Positions 42,386 to 51,504 of a stretch of DNA of 64,000 nucleotides are shown here, one piece after another; the stretch's first letter is position 1; every line of letters starts with the position of its first letter. Origin of the DNA: Gammaproteobacteria bacterium (ex Lamellibrachia satsuma) (GTDB lineage Bacteria > Pseudomonadota > Gammaproteobacteria > Chromatiales > Chromatiaceae); the NCBI GenBank assembly GCA_019623805.1, contig CP053680.1, positions 4,008,001 to 4,072,000 on the forward strand. Reading direction: 5' to 3'. A program made the translations under genes and the position numbers. The notes beneath the pieces were generated by a model, which made no database searches, had not been told where the DNA came from, and saw only the letters and a program-made list of their open reading frames with translations.

Positions 42386-43207
42386 TGCCCGCCATACTGT
42401 CCAGAGTTTCTGCAAAGGCGTCAGGTGGGTGCGCCCATCAATAACATTGAAACCGTCTGTCTCAAGCACAGCATGGAGCCGTTGAGCCAGAGCAAGCTGG
42501 TTGAGTACCGGGCGCCAACTTGTTGGGGGTTGTGTTGTCGGCAGAGATTCCAGTGCTTTGATTCGCCACCGGGTTGCGGTATCGGATAGCGTCTGCAGCA
42601 TCTTCTGGGTTCTCGCCCGTGACTGTGATTGCAGCAGCTGTTCCGGTCTCAACTGATGTTGTCGTAACAGTGAATCGGGCAGTAGACAGTGTCCTCGACG
42701 CAGGTCTGCACCCAGGTTGCGCAGTAGATTGATCAGTGTGACATAAGCGCCTATCTGTCTGATTGTTGTTTTAAACATTTCGCTGCAGCCGGTTGTATGA
42801 GAAAGCAATTCAGCAAAGTTACCGCCATGGCTGAGACAATAGAGATGGAGATCTTCCCACTCGGACATAGACGCCTTTTCGATGTCGTTTTCGATATTGT
42901 CCGCGATTTTCTGAAACAAAGGTTCTGGTAACTTGCGTGTATTGATGGTTTCGCTCAAGGCGATTGCAACAGGATGTTGGGCGTTCCCATTGACGGATTT
43001 TTTTATCTCTTCACGCCACCACTGCAGCCGGGTTTTAGCCACGCCTGGGTCACTGCACTCCAGGGGGATATTGGTGAGCTCGTGCTGCCAGGCAAAAAGG
43101 TGTGTCAGATCGCTGCGGTAAGGTGCGGGGGAGAAGCGGATTATATAGTAGCTGCTGGAGCCGAGGGGGACCGCTCTCTCAATGTGCTCCCGGCTCAGTC
43201 CAGCCAC
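42368..43207 (-). CDS. Squalene/phytoene synthase-like protein, probably non-catalytic
   Basis: The 279-residue protein has the all-helical prenyl synthase fold (LTHLFAWQHELTNI, RLQWWREEIKKS, GAYVTLINLLRNLGADLRRGHCLLP). The first Asp-rich motif expected in true squalene or phytoene synthases (DxxxD) is absent, and the second has NLLRNLGAD. It resembles the NDUFAF6 group, whose mitochondrial member helps assemble respiratory complex I. GTG 43207 overlaps the upstream phosphatase gene by 13 bases. The last codons (VTGDR, then TGA) come from a heptamer array. Confidence 0.78.
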   Translation of the reverse strand: MAGLSREHIERAVPLGSSSYYIIRFSPAPYRSDLTHLFAWQHELTNIPLECSDPGVAKTRLQWWREEIKKSVNGNAQHPVAIALSETINTRKLPEPLFQKIADNIENDIEKASMSEWEDLHLYCLSHGGNFAELLSHTTGCSEMFKTTIRQIGAYVTLINLLRNLGADLRRGHCLLPDSLLRQHQLRPEQLLQSQSRARTQKMLQTLSDTATRWRIKALESLPTTQPPTSWRPVLNQLALAQRLHAVLETDGFNVIDGRTHLTPLQKLWTVWRAVTGDR

Positions 43208-43866
43208 TGCAGAATTTCCAGCGGATGTTCAACGGTGCCTGAAGCATGCCAGTCGTCGGGTTTGTCATCTTCCGCCAGGTAGCCAAAGAGGGCCACCAGC
43301 GTCCGGGTGCCGGCGTTTTGCCCGGCTTCGATGTCTCGTTTGGCATCGCCCACATAGAGACAGTGCGTCGGCTCCACGCCTGCCATTCGACAGGCATATA
43401 ACATTGGGGCAGGATGAGGTTTCGGATGCTCTGCGGTATCACCGCTGACAATGCAGGCGGCGCGCCTATGATAGCCGAGCGCTTCCATCAGGGGGTCGGT
43501 GAGCCAGGCGGGTTTGTTGGTGACTATGCCCCAGGGAATGTTGCGCTGCTCCAGCTCTTCCAGCAGCCTCTCCATGCCCTCGAAGAGTTTTGTCTTCCTG
43601 GCAATATTTTCACGATAGATGCGCAGAAATTCTTTGCGCAGAGTCTCGAAATCGGTGTCGCCGGGCTGCAGGTCAAATCCGACTTTGATCATCGCCTGAC
43701 TGCCGTGGGAGACTGCCGGTCTTACCTGTTCGAAGGGCATGGGTAGTTCGCCACGGCTGAGAAGAACCTGGTCCAGGGCGAAGTGAAGATCGGGTGCTGT
43801 ATCTGCGAATGTCCCATCCAGATCGAACAGGACACATTCAACCTTGGGGGCCAGCCCCCTATCCAT
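43195..43866 (-). CDS. HAD phosphatase, MupP- or Gph-like
   Basis: The 223-residue HAD hydrolase has the nucleophile motif FDLDGTFADTAPD, the Thr in IVTNKP, Lys in HPKPHP and the acidic YVGDAKRD. It would normally be called phosphoglycolate phosphatase. However, the gene lies directly downstream of ubiG and upstream of yciK. In Pseudomonas that position holds mupP, the N-acetylmuramate-6-phosphate phosphatase of peptidoglycan recycling. MupP is therefore a serious alternative. ATG 43866 overlaps ubiG by eight bases. Confidence 0.85.
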   Translation of the reverse strand: MDRGLAPKVECVLFDLDGTFADTAPDLHFALDQVLLSRGELPMPFEQVRPAVSHGSQAMIKVGFDLQPGDTDFETLRKEFLRIYRENIARKTKLFEGMERLLEELEQRNIPWGIVTNKPAWLTDPLMEALGYHRRAACIVSGDTAEHPKPHPAPMLYACRMAGVEPTHCLYVGDAKRDIEAGQNAGTRTLVALFGYLAEDDKPDDWHASGTVEHPLEILQWLD

Positions 43867-44569
43867 CTTTCCGGGTATGCACCATGTAGTTGACATCCAC
43901 GTCCGGGCCGAGCTTGTAACTACGGCTCAACGGGTTGTATACCAGCCCGGTCATATCCTTTGTCTCAAGCTCTGCATCGCGAATCCAGCGATCCAGTTCG
44001 GACGGTCGGATAAATTTGTTGAAGTCGTGAGTGCCTCGTGGCAGCAGACGCAACAGGTACTCTGCCCCGACGATGGCGAACAGATAGGATTTTGGATTTC
44101 GATTCAGTGTCGAGAAGAAGACATGGCCGCCAGGTTTTACCAGCGTGGCGCAGGCGTTGATCACGGAAGCAGGGTCGGGTACGTGTTCCAGCATCTCCAT
44201 GCAGGTCACCACATCGAAGGATGCGGGCTGTTCAGCTGCCAGGCGCTCTACTGGAATACGTTCGTAGTTGACCTCCAGTCCCGATTCCAGCAGATGCAAT
44301 CGGGCAACCTGCAGCGGGGCTTCGCCCATATCGATACCGGTGACGCCAGCCCCTTTGGCCGCCATGCTTTCAGAGAGGATTCCACCGCCGCAACCGACGT
44401 CGAGCACACGTTTCCCTGACAGTGAGGCGATGTCGTCAATGTAACCGAGGCGCAGCGGATTGATCTCGTGCAGTGGTTTGAACTCACTGTGTGGATCCCA
44501 CCAGCGGGAGGCAAGTTCCTCGAACTTGCTGATCTCGGCGTGGTCGACGTTAAGGGTTTCCTGTCTCAT
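43859..44569 (-). CDS. ubiG: UbiG, ubiquinone biosynthesis O-methyltransferase
   Basis: UbiG performs both O-methylations in ubiquinone synthesis using S-adenosylmethionine. The 236-residue product has the N-terminal FEELASRWWDPHSEFKPLHEINPLRL of UbiG, motif I VLDVGCGGGILSE, GIDMGE, and the RGTHDFNKFIRPSEL stretch typical of the family. It is the first gene of a leftward set with the HAD phosphatase and the squalene-synthase-like gene, each overlapping the next. Confidence 0.95.
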   Translation of the reverse strand: MRQETLNVDHAEISKFEELASRWWDPHSEFKPLHEINPLRLGYIDDIASLSGKRVLDVGCGGGILSESMAAKGAGVTGIDMGEAPLQVARLHLLESGLEVNYERIPVERLAAEQPASFDVVTCMEMLEHVPDPASVINACATLVKPGGHVFFSTLNRNPKSYLFAIVGAEYLLRLLPRGTHDFNKFIRPSELDRWIRDAELETKDMTGLVYNPLSRSYKLGPDVDVNYMVHTRKDG

Positions 44570-44627
44570 ATTTCAAGACCTATTCTTCAATAATGTCGCC
44601 ATTATACCGGATCGCTTGGAAGGAGTA

Positions 44628-46184
44628 TCAAGCGATACGGTCATCAGCCACGTGGTAGTTCGGATCCTCCATCATATTGACTTCAACCAGATCGCCGGCC
44701 TTTACCAGCAGGTTCTGGCACTCCTGATTCAGATGCCGGATATGCAGGGTTTTACCCGCCCGCATGTAGCGCTCCGCGAGGGAGTCGATCGCCTCCAGCC
44801 CGGAGTGGTCGTAGACCCGGGTATTGGCAAAATCTACGATGACCTCCTGGGGATCGTTTTTGGGCTCAAAGATGTCGGCGAAGGTCTGGATCGAACCAAA
44901 AAAGAGCGGGCCGTGCAAACTGTAATACTTGATACCGTACTTGTCGGTATGGGTCTCGGCGCGCATCTGCTTGGCATGCTCCCAGGCAAAAACCAGGGCG
45001 GAGACGATAACACCCACGACGACCGCGATCGCCAGGTCGGTCAAAACGGTGACCACGGCTACCAGGATGCCGACGAAGGTATCCGCAAGGGGAATACGCC
45101 CAAGCAGCCGGAAGCTGGCCCATTCGAATGTACCCAACACCACCATGAACATGACGCCAACCAGTGCCGCCACAGGGATTATCTCGATCAGGCCGGAGGC
45201 AAACAGGATAAAACCGAGCAGGAAGAGGGCGGCGGAAATTCCCGACAGGCGGCCCCGGCCACCGGAATTGATGTTGATCATGCTCTGACCGATCATGGCG
45301 CATCCGCCCATGCCGCCAAAGAAACCGTTCACCGAATTGGCCACGCCCTGGCCGATGCACTCCTTGTTACCGCGGCCGCGCGTCTCGGTGATTTCATCGA
45401 TCAGACTCATGGTGAGCAGGGATTCGATCAAACCCACGGCGGCCAGGATAAAGGCGTAGGGCAGGATGATGCGCAGGCTCTCGAACGTCAGGGGAATAGT
45501 GGGAATATGGAATGCCGGCAGGCCACCAGCAATGCTGGCAGCGGGGTCACCGCTCATATCCTGCAGTACTCCCTGCACGGTACGGGCGTCGAGCCCCAGT
45601 GTGATAGCTAGCAGGGTGACGATGATGATGGCTGCCAGCGAGGCGGGAACCGCAGATGTTAATTTGGGTAGAAAATGGATGATTGCCATGGTCAGTGCCA
45701 CGAGGCCGAGCATGGTCCAAAGTGGTGTGCCGGTCATCCATGCCATGCCACCCTCATCACCGGGGACCTGGAACTGCTGCAACTGTGCCAGGAAGATCAC
45801 GATCGCCAGACCATTCACAAAACCCAGCATGACCGGGTACGGCACCATGCGGATGAATTTACCCAGGTGCAATACTCCGGCGGCGATCTGAATCACACCG
45901 GCAAGGACAACGGCGGCAAACAGGTATTCCACGCCGTGCTGGGCCACCAGCGCGACCATCACTACTGCCATTGCACCGGTAGCACCGGAGATCATGCCGG
46001 GCCGGCCACCGATAACCGAGGTGATGATACCCATCATAAAGGCGGCATAGAGGCCAACCAGAGGTTCAACGCCGGCAACGAAGGCAAAAGCTACGGCCTC
46101 CGGAACCAAAGCCAGGGAGACGGTTAAGCCGGAAAGAAGGTCATTCTTGACGCACTTACTGCCTGGACAGGTCAGTTGAAACAT
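44628..46184 (-). CDS. SulP-family anion transporter with STAS domain
   Basis: The 518-residue protein has about 12-14 membrane spans. It has the SulP signature SLALVPEAVAFAFVAGVEPLVGLYAAF and GMISGATGAMAVVM, followed after residue 400 by a cytoplasmic STAS domain (GPLFFGSIQTFADIF, VIVDFANTRVYDHSGLEAID). SulP members carry sulfate, bicarbonate or other anions; the precise substrate is not shown by sequence. A single-gene unit, it is separated by 200 bases from the chemoreceptor gene. Near ubiG there is no carboxysome or sulfate assimilation gene to help. Confidence 0.9.
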   Translation of the reverse strand: MFQLTCPGSKCVKNDLLSGLTVSLALVPEAVAFAFVAGVEPLVGLYAAFMMGIITSVIGGRPGMISGATGAMAVVMVALVAQHGVEYLFAAVVLAGVIQIAAGVLHLGKFIRMVPYPVMLGFVNGLAIVIFLAQLQQFQVPGDEGGMAWMTGTPLWTMLGLVALTMAIIHFLPKLTSAVPASLAAIIIVTLLAITLGLDARTVQGVLQDMSGDPAASIAGGLPAFHIPTIPLTFESLRIILPYAFILAAVGLIESLLTMSLIDEITETRGRGNKECIGQGVANSVNGFFGGMGGCAMIGQSMININSGGRGRLSGISAALFLLGFILFASGLIEIIPVAALVGVMFMVVLGTFEWASFRLLGRIPLADTFVGILVAVVTVLTDLAIAVVVGVIVSALVFAWEHAKQMRAETHTDKYGIKYYSLHGPLFFGSIQTFADIFEPKNDPQEVIVDFANTRVYDHSGLEAIDSLAERYMRAGKTLHIRHLNQECQNLLVKAGDLVEVNMMEDPNYHVADDRIA

Positions 46185-46384
46185 CGGATACCTCTGAGGC
46201 GTTTGGACAAAAGCCGCGCAGTATATCAGAAGGTGCTTATATATGCTACGCGGTGGGTCTATTCAATCGTGCTGTATGTGTAGGTAAACCCACATTATGA
46301 ACCTCAAGGATATTGAACCGGAGACGCTAAGGTCAGCATGACCCACAAAAATCGGTTCCCGTAAGACGGCCACGGAGAAAAATC

Positions 46385-47090
46385 ATGGATCCCATAAGCA
46401 TATTTACAGTAAAAAACCGGCTGATTATCGGCTATACGATTCTCATCGGCTTGATTCTTATCGTTGGAGGTTACTCGTTTATTCAGGATGGTGTGCTCGG
46501 CGATCAGACCGTGAAGATGTACAAACACCCGCTGGCGGTGACAAGAGCGGCCTTGCGGGCCAACGTGGGCATCATCAAGATGCATCGCAGTATGAAAGAT
46601 GTTGCCCTTGCCAAAGACGAAGCAGGAATTGCGAGTGCCAAGGCCAAGGTCTCTGGATACGAAAAGGAGGTCTATGACCAATACACCATTGTGGAGGATC
46701 GCATTCTCGGCAAGGAGGGTGAGCAACTCATCGCTGAGACCATTCAGGTGTTCCGTGATTGGAAGCCCATTCGTGATGAGGTGATTACCCTGATGGAAAG
46801 CGGCAAACGCGGCGAAGCTGCAGCTATCACTAAGGGTAGAGGCGCCAAACATGTTGACATGATTAGTACCAAGATGGATGCATTGGTGGATTATGCGGCG
46901 GTAAAGGGCGAGGGGTTCTTTAATAAAGCGGTGAAGACCACCAACGATACCCAAATGATGCTGATGTTACTGATGGCCGTAGCGGTAATTTTTGCCAGTG
47001 TTGCCGCTTTCCTGCTCATACGCAGTATTTTGGGGCCCATAGATCACCTGCGCGCAACTATTCATGCCATAGAAGCGGAGTCTGACCTGA
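46385..47090 (+). pseudogene. Methyl-accepting chemotaxis protein, 5' part (split by IS4-type element)
   Basis: The first part of a chemoreceptor is read from ATG 46385. It has a membrane span (LIIGYTILIGLILIVGGYSF), a four-helix-bundle sensor (about residues 35-195, with LRANVGIIKMHRSMKDV), a second span (MMLMLLMAVAVIFASVAAFLLI) and the start of a HAMP domain. The frame is cut at AESDL by an insertion sequence. Removing 47091-48612 gives EAESDLTRRIELSSEDEIG, a normal HAMP sequence, so the gene was intact before the insertion. Ligand unknown. Confidence 0.9.
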
Positions 47091-47134
47091 ATGGCACTTA
47101 CTTAAGAACTAACATATTGATATAACAATAAAAA

Positions 47135-47200
47135 AAGGCTGGTTCAGGTGATAAGATGCAAATCGCCAAACCCACACCAATCAATTCAGGAACCAGCCTT
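47135..47200 (+). promoter_or_regulatory. Fold-back hairpin before the IS4-type transposase
   Basis: AAGGCTGGTTC (47135-47145) and GAACCAGCCTT (47190-47200) pair perfectly over 11 bases, ending one base before the transposase ATG at 47202. The only Shine-Dalgarno-like bases (AGG) are inside the 3' arm. Transcripts entering from outside would therefore hide the start, as in the fold-back inhibition known for IS10 and IS50. Confidence 0.55.
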
Positions 47201-47201
47201 A

Positions 47202-48590
47202 ATGCATCCTAGCCAACGCGTCCGTATACATCAACAAAAACGTATCAGTGCCCACGCTGCAAACAGCGACTCCTATGAGTTCTTCAACCTGCTGACCGCC
47301 CCGGAATTCCTGGATAAAGTGGAATCATTACTACCTGACCACCGGGAACGCCTGTTTCCCCCAACTGAGACGCTATCGATGTTTCTGGCACAGGCAATGA
47401 GTGCCGATCGCTCTTGTCAGAGCGTGGTAGATGATGCAGCAATCAAACGATTGATGGGGGGACTCTCAGCCTGTAGCACCCATACGGGTGCATACTGCAG
47501 GGCACGGAAACGGCTACCAATGGAAATGGTTTCTACATTGGCTCGTTACACTGGACGCATGATGACCGAGTCCACCCCGGAGACTTGGCACTGGCGAGGA
47601 CGGCCTGTCAGGTTAGTGGATGGGGCAACCGTTGCATTGCCTGATACAACGGACAATCAGGAAGCCTATCCTCAGCCACGTAGTCAAAAACCTGGTTTGG
47701 GTTTTCCTCTTTGCCGCTTTGTCAGCATCATTTGCCTTGCCAGTGGTGCAGTACTTGATACAGCCATGGGACCTTGCCGGGGAAAGGGAAGCGATGAGCA
47801 GTCATTGCTTAGATCAATGCTGGATACCCTGGAAGCGGGTGACATCCTATTAGGGGATGCCTTTTTCGCAACCTATTTCCTGTTGTGTGCATTGCAGGAA
47901 AAAGGCATGGATGGTGTTTTCGAACAACATGGTGCACGGAGACGTAGTACGGATTTTCGCCGTGGTCAGCGACTGGGGCAGCGTGACCACTTGATAGAAC
48001 TGCATAAGCCAAAGAAAAAGCCCGACTGGATGAGCCGGGAAGCGTACGACCAGGCACCAGACACACTGAACGTGCGGGAGCTGCATATCGGCGGAAAAAC
48101 TTTAGTGACAACGCTGCTTTGTTCGAAGCAAACAAGCAAAACAGCCCTGAAAACACTCTATCATGATCGCTGGCAGATCGAGTTGGATCTGCGTAACATC
48201 AAGACCACCCTGGGTATGGAGATATTGAGTTGTCGCACTCCGGCTATGGCGGAAAAAGAGATCTGGATCTATCTGTTGGCCTATAACCTAATCAGACTTT
48301 TGATGGCTCAGGCAGCTCTGTTGGCCGACCTGATACCCCGCCAACTCAGCTTCAAGCACACCTTGCAGTTGTGGCTTTCCTGGAGGCGGGGCGATCCTGG
48401 AAATTACGATGATGAAAAACTTGGCCGCTTGTTCATCCTAATTGCACAACAGCAAGTCGGGAAGCGACCAGGACGCATTGAACCGAGGGCACTCAAGCGA
48501 CGAGCGAAATCCTTTCCTCTACTTGTCAAACCCAGGCATGCAGCGAGGGAGGAAGTCAGGATAAATGGACATCCCAAGAAGCTTAAGTAA
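47202..48590 (+). CDS. IS4-family transposase
   Basis: The 462-residue transposase starts at ATG 47202. DDE motifs are visible at VRLVDGATVALPD (first Asp), DILLGDAFFATYFLL (second Asp) and the Y-R-E-K signature YHDRWQIELDLRNIK with the catalytic Glu. A conserved N-terminal helical part contains FLAQAMSADRSCQ. The frame is open upstream to 47148, but ATG 47202 sits where a fold-back hairpin ends and gives the normal family length. The TAA stop lies within the right inverted repeat. Confidence 0.92.
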   Translation: MHPSQRVRIHQQKRISAHAANSDSYEFFNLLTAPEFLDKVESLLPDHRERLFPPTETLSMFLAQAMSADRSCQSVVDDAAIKRLMGGLSACSTHTGAYCRARKRLPMEMVSTLARYTGRMMTESTPETWHWRGRPVRLVDGATVALPDTTDNQEAYPQPRSQKPGLGFPLCRFVSIICLASGAVLDTAMGPCRGKGSDEQSLLRSMLDTLEAGDILLGDAFFATYFLLCALQEKGMDGVFEQHGARRRSTDFRRGQRLGQRDHLIELHKPKKKPDWMSREAYDQAPDTLNVRELHIGGKTLVTTLLCSKQTSKTALKTLYHDRWQIELDLRNIKTTLGMEILSCRTPAMAEKEIWIYLLAYNLIRLLMAQAALLADLIPRQLSFKHTLQLWLSWRRGDPGNYDDEKLGRLFILIAQQQVGKRPGRIEPRALKRRAKSFPLLVKPRHAAREEVRINGHPKKLK

Positions 48591-48599
48591 GTGCCATTT

Positions 48600-49541
48600 G
48601 AGTCTGACCTGACACGCCGTATAGAACTCTCATCTGAAGATGAGATTGGTCGAACCGCAAGCGCCTTTAACGCCATGCTGAACAAGTTTCAATCGAGTAT
48701 GAATCAGGTCTCTGGTGCAACCTCGCAGCTGGCGACCACGGCAGAGGAGACCTCGGTGATTACAGGGCAGACTACCCATGCTATTGAGCATCAGTTGTCT
48801 GAAACCACCCACTTAGCCACTGCCATGACAGAGATGAATGCAACGGTTCGCGAGGTGGCTTCAAATGTTACCGATACAGCCCATGCCGCCACCGATGTGA
48901 ATGAACAAGCTTCAGCCGGGTTACAGGCGATGCAAGAGACCATCTCACAGATTCAACAGCTTGCCGGGAATGTGGAGAGTGCCGCTGGCGTCATCCAACA
49001 ACTGGAACGGCAGAGTGAGGAGATTGGCTCTGTCATCGATGTGATCAAAAGCATTGCGGAGCAGACCAACCTGCTGGCACTGAATGCCGCTATTGAGGCG
49101 GCAAGAGCTGGCGAGCAGGGCCGTGGTTTTGCCGTGGTTGCCGATGAGGTGCGCAATCTGGCCAGCAAGACTCAGGAGTCTACCGAGGAGATCAACCAGA
49201 TGATCGATAAGCTCCAAAATGGCTCACGCCAAGCGGTAGCCGCCATGGGACAGAGCCAGGAGAAAGCACATAGTGCAACTGAACAGGCATCGAAAACCGG
49301 AGATGCCCTGTCAACCATCGCAGAAGCTATTGGCCGCATCAATGATATGAGTGCACATATTGCGGGGGCCGCAAAAGAGCAGAGTGCCGTGGCGGATGAG
49401 GTCAACAAGAACATTGACCAGATTAACAGTATGACTGAACAGACTTCAGCAGGGGCACAACAGACCGCGGTTGCCAGCGGTGATTTGACACGCCTTGCAT
49501 CAGATCTTCAGGGTTTGGTTGCCCAGTTCAAAGTGCAGTAG
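48600..49541 (+). pseudogene. Methyl-accepting chemotaxis protein, 3' part (split by IS4-type element)
   Basis: The rest of the HAMP domain (TRRIELSSEDEIGRTASAFN) is followed by the cytoplasmic signalling helices. The hairpin tip is VIKSIAEQTNLLALNAAIEAARAGEQGRGFAVVADEVR, which binds CheA and CheW. The C-terminus (LQGLVAQFKVQ) has no CheR-docking pentapeptide. The part downstream of the IS has no natural start close to its 5' end, and the cytoplasmic half would lack its sensor and membrane anchor. Confidence 0.9.
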
Positions 49542-49634
49542 TGGTGGAACTGTACAGGAGCACCCCGCCGTGAATGGGCGGCGGGGGTTGCCACGAGGAT
49601 AAAATCGCCCTGCGGGCACGCCTGTGTAACGCTA

Positions 49635-51416
49635 TCAATGCCCGGAATAGAGCGTCTCGACCTCGGCGGAATGCTGCTCAAGGATACGGCTGCGACGCAG
49701 TTTCAAGGTTGGTGTGATCAGCCCGTTCTCAGGGGTCCAAGGCTCCTGGACGAGTGCGATACGATGAATCCTGGCGTAGCCGGGAAAACTGCCCAGATGA
49801 CTAGCGACGCGCGCCGTCAACAGTTCGAGTTGCTGTTCGCTGGTATCGGATGGATCGATCGACTCTGCTTCGCAGGCCTCCTTATTGAGTACGATGAGCG
49901 CGGTGAGAAAGGGTTTTGCCTCACCGATGACCATGGCCTGTTCAAAGATTGCATCGAGGTCAATGCACATTTCCATATCGGCAGGCGGGACTTTTTCACC
50001 ATTGGCAAGGACGATGATCTCTTTGATGCGTCCTGTGATGAAAATATGCTCATTCTCGATTCTGACCTTGTCGCCGGTATGCAGCCAGCCTTCACTGTCG
50101 ATGACGTCTGAAGTCGCCTCCTGATTATTCCAATAGCCCAGCATCACGCTTGGACTGCGGGAGAGCAGTTCGTCATTGTCGCCGATCTTGACCTCAATAC
50201 CCGGCAGTACTCTGCCGACACTGGCGGGCACATTATCCTCCAGCGGATTTGCGGTGATGATCGGGCTGGTCTCTGTCAGGCCATATCCCTGCAGGATCGG
50301 CACACCCAGTCCGATGAAGAGCTTGGCGATCTCCGGGGTCAAAGCCGCGCCACCGGAAACGGCGATACGCAACCGTCCACCGAGTTTGGCCTGAATCTTA
50401 CTGGCCACCAGTTTTTTATAGAGCGGCCAGAGTGCCAGTTTTGCACTCCATGGCGCCCGGCCCTGATCATGTTCAAATCGCAGCCAGCCTGTCTCGACCG
50501 CCGCATTGAAAAGCTTGCGGGCAACGGCGGAATCGTCCGCCAGCTTTGCCTGTATCTTGGCGTAGACACGTTCAAAGATACGCGGCACCGAGATCATAAT
50601 CGTCGGTTTTATCTCCAGCAGATCCTCTCCCAATTGCGGGATGGATCTTGCGTAGGCGACATTGGCGCCCACCGCGATCGGCATGTAGTAGCCGACGGTG
50701 CGTTCCAGGGTGTGGGAGAGTGGCAGGAAGGAGAGAAAACGGTCGGTGGGATAGATGGTAATCAGCTTCAACCCAGCCTCGATGTTCCAGAGGATATTGC
50801 GGTGACTGAGCATGACGCCTTTCGAACGCCCGGTTGTTCCTGAGGTATAAACGAGAGAGGCAAGGGCATCGGATGCAATATCCGCCGCCTCATATTCACC
50901 CGCTTCTGCAGGCAGCCAGTCGGCCAGGGAGACCAGGCGCGGCTGCAGTCCCATGGGATCGACGGGTTCAATGGTCAGGATACGGTTGAGTCCAGCCAGC
51001 TGGTGACGGATCTGTTGCAGATTCTGCCACTGCTCATCCCCTTCCAGCAGTAACAGACGTACGCCTGCATCCTGCAGAATGTAACCGATATTCTCCGGCC
51101 GGTCGTTGGTGTAGATGGGGACGGTGACCAGCCCGAGTCCCTGGGCGGCAAGGTCGAACATGGCCCACTCGCGGCAGTTGCGCAGTATCAGGGCAACTCG
51201 TTCGCCGGGTTTCAGCTTCTCCCGTTGGAAGGCAGCCTGCCAGCGGGCGACTTCACGTCCCATCTCATGCCAGGTCGTATCCTGCCAGCGCTCCGATGCC
51301 GGATCGAATTGAGTATAAGCGACAGTATCAGGTGTACGGCGAACCCGTTCCTGAAAAAGCGCGCCCAAGGTATCTGCAGCCTTGAGCAGAATATAGTCGG
51401 TCTTCTGTTCCCTCAT
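49635..51416 (-). CDS. Long-chain acyl-CoA synthetase, FadD-like
   Basis: The 593-residue AMP-forming ligase has the P-loop-like LVYTSGTTGRSKGVMLSH, the ATP motif GYGLTETSPI, the adenylate GWLHTGD, and the GRIKEIIVLANGEKVPP hinge with the Lys-containing motif. It activates long fatty acids as CoA thioesters and is of the FadD15/LACS type rather than the E. coli FadD type. ATG 51416 gives the family-like start MREQKTDYILLKAADTL; an ATG at 51503, one base after the upstream gene's stop, is an alternative. It is the last gene of the leftward beta-oxidation operon. Confidence 0.9.
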   Translation of the reverse strand: MREQKTDYILLKAADTLGALFQERVRRTPDTVAYTQFDPASERWQDTTWHEMGREVARWQAAFQREKLKPGERVALILRNCREWAMFDLAAQGLGLVTVPIYTNDRPENIGYILQDAGVRLLLLEGDEQWQNLQQIRHQLAGLNRILTIEPVDPMGLQPRLVSLADWLPAEAGEYEAADIASDALASLVYTSGTTGRSKGVMLSHRNILWNIEAGLKLITIYPTDRFLSFLPLSHTLERTVGYYMPIAVGANVAYARSIPQLGEDLLEIKPTIMISVPRIFERVYAKIQAKLADDSAVARKLFNAAVETGWLRFEHDQGRAPWSAKLALWPLYKKLVASKIQAKLGGRLRIAVSGGAALTPEIAKLFIGLGVPILQGYGLTETSPIITANPLEDNVPASVGRVLPGIEVKIGDNDELLSRSPSVMLGYWNNQEATSDVIDSEGWLHTGDKVRIENEHIFITGRIKEIIVLANGEKVPPADMEMCIDLDAIFEQAMVIGEAKPFLTALIVLNKEACEAESIDPSDTSEQQLELLTARVASHLGSFPGYARIHRIALVQEPWTPENGLITPTLKLRRSRILEQHSAEVETLYSGH

Positions 51417-51504
51417 CTCATCTATTCCGTGATTGTGATTGCTGTTATCTCGCACCGGTTTGGAAGCCGATGTTTCTGCATGGGTTGTATCAAAGAATAG
51501 CATG

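Larger units (their letters stand above)
47091..48599 (+). mobile_element. IS4-family insertion sequence
   Basis: The element is about 1.5 kb, with GGCACTTACTTAAG on the left and CTTAAGTAAGTGCC on the right as perfect inverted repeats (one to three outer bases are ambiguous). GAGTCTGACCTGA is directly repeated at 47078-47090 and 48600-48612, a 13-bp direct repeat (true target duplication 11-13 bp) as expected for IS4 elements. It carries one transposase gene. The element lies in the same direction as the chemoreceptor it interrupts. It is unrelated to the three IS701-type copies. Confidence 0.9.

Noticed and set aside
44460..45611. 383-residue open frame opposite ubiG and sulP
   Set aside because: Low-complexity His, Asp and Gly content typical of the complement of membrane-protein codons; both genes on the other strand are well supported.
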